DNA from: an uncultured bacterium
GTDB lineage: Bacteria > Patescibacteriota > Saccharimonadia > Saccharimonadales > Saccharimonadaceae
Length of the DNA stretch: 6,114 bases
Direction of reading: 5' to 3'
NCBI GenBank assembly: GCA_938045655.1
Contig: CALIMO010000039.1
Coordinates: 1 to 6,114, forward strand
Positions within the stretch are counted from its first letter, which is position 1. Every line of letters starts with the position of its first letter. The notes beneath the pieces were generated by a model, which saw only the letters and a program-made list of their open reading frames with translations, ran no database searches and was not told where the DNA came from. This document shows positions 5,041 to 6,114 of the stretch, one piece after another. The position numbers and the translations under genes were made by a program.

Positions 5041-6076
5041 AGAAAAAGCCAAAAAAATTAGAGATAAGGTTTCAAAAAAACCTGAATCTCATGAAAGCCA
5101 GATTGCAAAAATTACAAATACGACACTTGAAGAACAACGTCGTGAGATTTTGAATAAGGGTAAAAAATTTAAATATCCTGTACAATATAGTAAAAATCGT
5201 TTAGTGATTAACGCCTTAATTATTGCTGGTGTAATTCTAATTACAGGTGCGAGCTTGCTTTGGTATCAGCTTTATCAGGCTCAAAACACTAGTGAGTTTG
5301 TTTATCGTTTTACAACCATATTTCCGTTTCCGATTGCAAAAGTTGATGGGGAGGAAGCACTTTATAGTGATTATTTGATGGAATATCGAGCAAATATGCA
5401 AATTGCAAATGCTAAAAAAGATGAAATTGAAGGAGCTAATAATATAAGCGCACTTTCAACTTTAAATAAATCAAAAGCAATGAAAAATGCAATCGCAAAC
5501 GCTTATGCTCAAAAAAAGGCTCGTGAACTTGGAATTTCAGTTTCAGATAAAGAAATTAGCGAAGCTTTCGATGCACAGCGAAAAATACAAAATACTGAGC
5601 TTACTGAAAGCGCTTTATATAAAATTGCGGCTGATAATTATAATCTTTCACCAAGTGAATATCGCCGAATGTTTATTGAGTTGCCGCTCCTTCGCCGAAA
5701 AGTGACTGCACAAATTGATAAAACGGCTGAAAATCTTAAAAATGAGGTCTCGAAATATTTAAGTGAAAATGCAAATAATTTTTCGAAAGCTGTTGAACAT
5801 TTTGGTGATAAAATTGAATATGCAAAACCTGGAAAAGTTCGAAAAACTAACATTGATGGTGGTCGTTCTAAAATTGCGGCAGGATTAAAAGTTGGTGAAG
5901 TTTCGAAACCGTTTATTTCAAACTCGGGTGATGGCTATTATATCGTTAAATTGATTGAAAAAACTGATAATGAAGTTAGTTATGAATCAATAAAAATTAA
6001 ATTTACCGAGTTCAATAAACAACTTGAACAGCTCGAAAAAGACGGTAAGATTCAAAAATATATTAAAGTTGACTAA
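5027..6076 (+). CDS. Membrane-anchored SurA/PrsA-like protein with degenerate parvulin domain (349 aa)
   Basis: This is a probable extracytoplasmic folding helper. Residues 1-57 are a strongly basic cytoplasmic tail, 58-80 one transmembrane helix (LVINALIIAGVILITGAS), and the rest faces outward. Residues about 100-230 resemble the helical SurA N-domain: IAKVDGEEALYSDYL opens it, and the Ala/Lys-rich helices and LGISVSDKEISEAF (168-181) are typical. Residues about 245-315 align with the second half of a parvulin (PpiC) domain: GGRSKIAAGLKVGEVSKPF and DGYYIVKL match the usual GG...GE(I/V)S.P and G(Y/H)HIIK(L/V) endings. The HILV opening strand is not found, and the active-site His of YHIIK is Tyr305. 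PPIase activity is therefore doubtful; a chaperone role is likelier. The start at 5027 is chosen from the Shine-Dalgarno. The gene overlaps the PH-domain gene by 14 bases, so the two are probably coupled. It could serve pilins or other exported proteins, but nothing here shows it. Confidence 0.75.
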   Translation: MKNIREKAKKIRDKVSKKPESHESQIAKITNTTLEEQRREILNKGKKFKYPVQYSKNRLVINALIIAGVILITGASLLWYQLYQAQNTSEFVYRFTTIFPFPIAKVDGEEALYSDYLMEYRANMQIANAKKDEIEGANNISALSTLNKSKAMKNAIANAYAQKKARELGISVSDKEISEAFDAQRKIQNTELTESALYKIAADNYNLSPSEYRRMFIELPLLRRKVTAQIDKTAENLKNEVSKYLSENANNFSKAVEHFGDKIEYAKPGKVRKTNIDGGRSKIAAGLKVGEVSKPFISNSGDGYYIVKLIEKTDNEVSYESIKIKFTEFNKQLEQLEKDGKIQKYIKVD

Positions 6077-6083
6077 ATAAATT

Positions 6084-6112
6084 GCACAGCAAAAGTTGTG
6101 CTTTTTATTTTT
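6084..6112 (+). terminator. Rho-independent terminator after the membrane-protein operon
   Basis: The stem GCACAGC/GTTGTGC (7 bp with one G-U) has an AAAA loop and is followed by TTTTTATTTTT. It begins seven bases after the stop at 6076 and ends the tRNA, PH-domain and SurA/PrsA-like unit. Confidence 0.85.
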
Positions 6113-6114
6113 GT

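Noticed and set aside
1..6114. Alternative genetic code or CRISPR/mobile element content
   Set aside because: No in-frame TGA occurs in any of the eight genes, and no direct repeat array, transposase or insertion-sequence ends were seen.

Overview
The window looks like chromosomal DNA from an AT-rich, small-genome bacterium, most likely a member of the Patescibacteria/CPR and plausibly Saccharibacteria (TM7). This is inference. It rests on the tight packing, the divergent class III pilin genes, the nucleoside diphosphate kinase variant, the promoters with an extended -10 and no recognisable -35, and overall resemblance to that group. No in-frame TGA is read through, and all eight genes stop with TAA or TAG, so the code looks standard rather than the TGA=Gly code of Gracilibacteria/SR1.

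Left part (1-2900), plus strand: a type IV pilus block. The C-terminal two thirds of a prepilin peptidase runs in from outside the window. It is followed by three genes for proteins with class III (type IV pilin) leader peptides, which start 34, -1 and -17 bases after the preceding stop. The peptidase would cleave the leaders of the three pilin-like proteins, which then insert in the membrane and join a pilus or pseudopilus. A palindromic hairpin at 2875-2900 ends this block and also the convergent gene.

Middle (2899-4392): a minus-strand XerC/XerD-like tyrosine recombinase and a plus-strand nucleoside diphosphate kinase. They are transcribed divergently from back-to-back -10 elements in a 66-bp gap. 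The recombinase transcript appears leaderless; ndk has a normal Shine-Dalgarno sequence.

Right part (4417-6112), plus strand: a tRNA-Arg(CCT) with encoded CCA, then 12 bases later a two-helix bacterial PH-domain membrane protein, then (14-base overlap) a membrane-anchored SurA/PrsA-like protein whose PPIase domain looks degenerate. A Rho-independent terminator closes the unit. These two are probably envelope proteins.

Three signals stand out beyond the genes. The palindrome TTCGAA, often as TTTCGAAA, is very dense (18 copies) but nearly absent from the three pilin genes. The middle of the first pilin gene uses ATA and AGA/AGG codons far more than its surroundings. Promoters and starts suggest that leaderless or near-leaderless messages are common here. 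I see no mobile element, CRISPR array or clearly new multi-gene system, and there is no gene-free stretch longer than about 130 bases.
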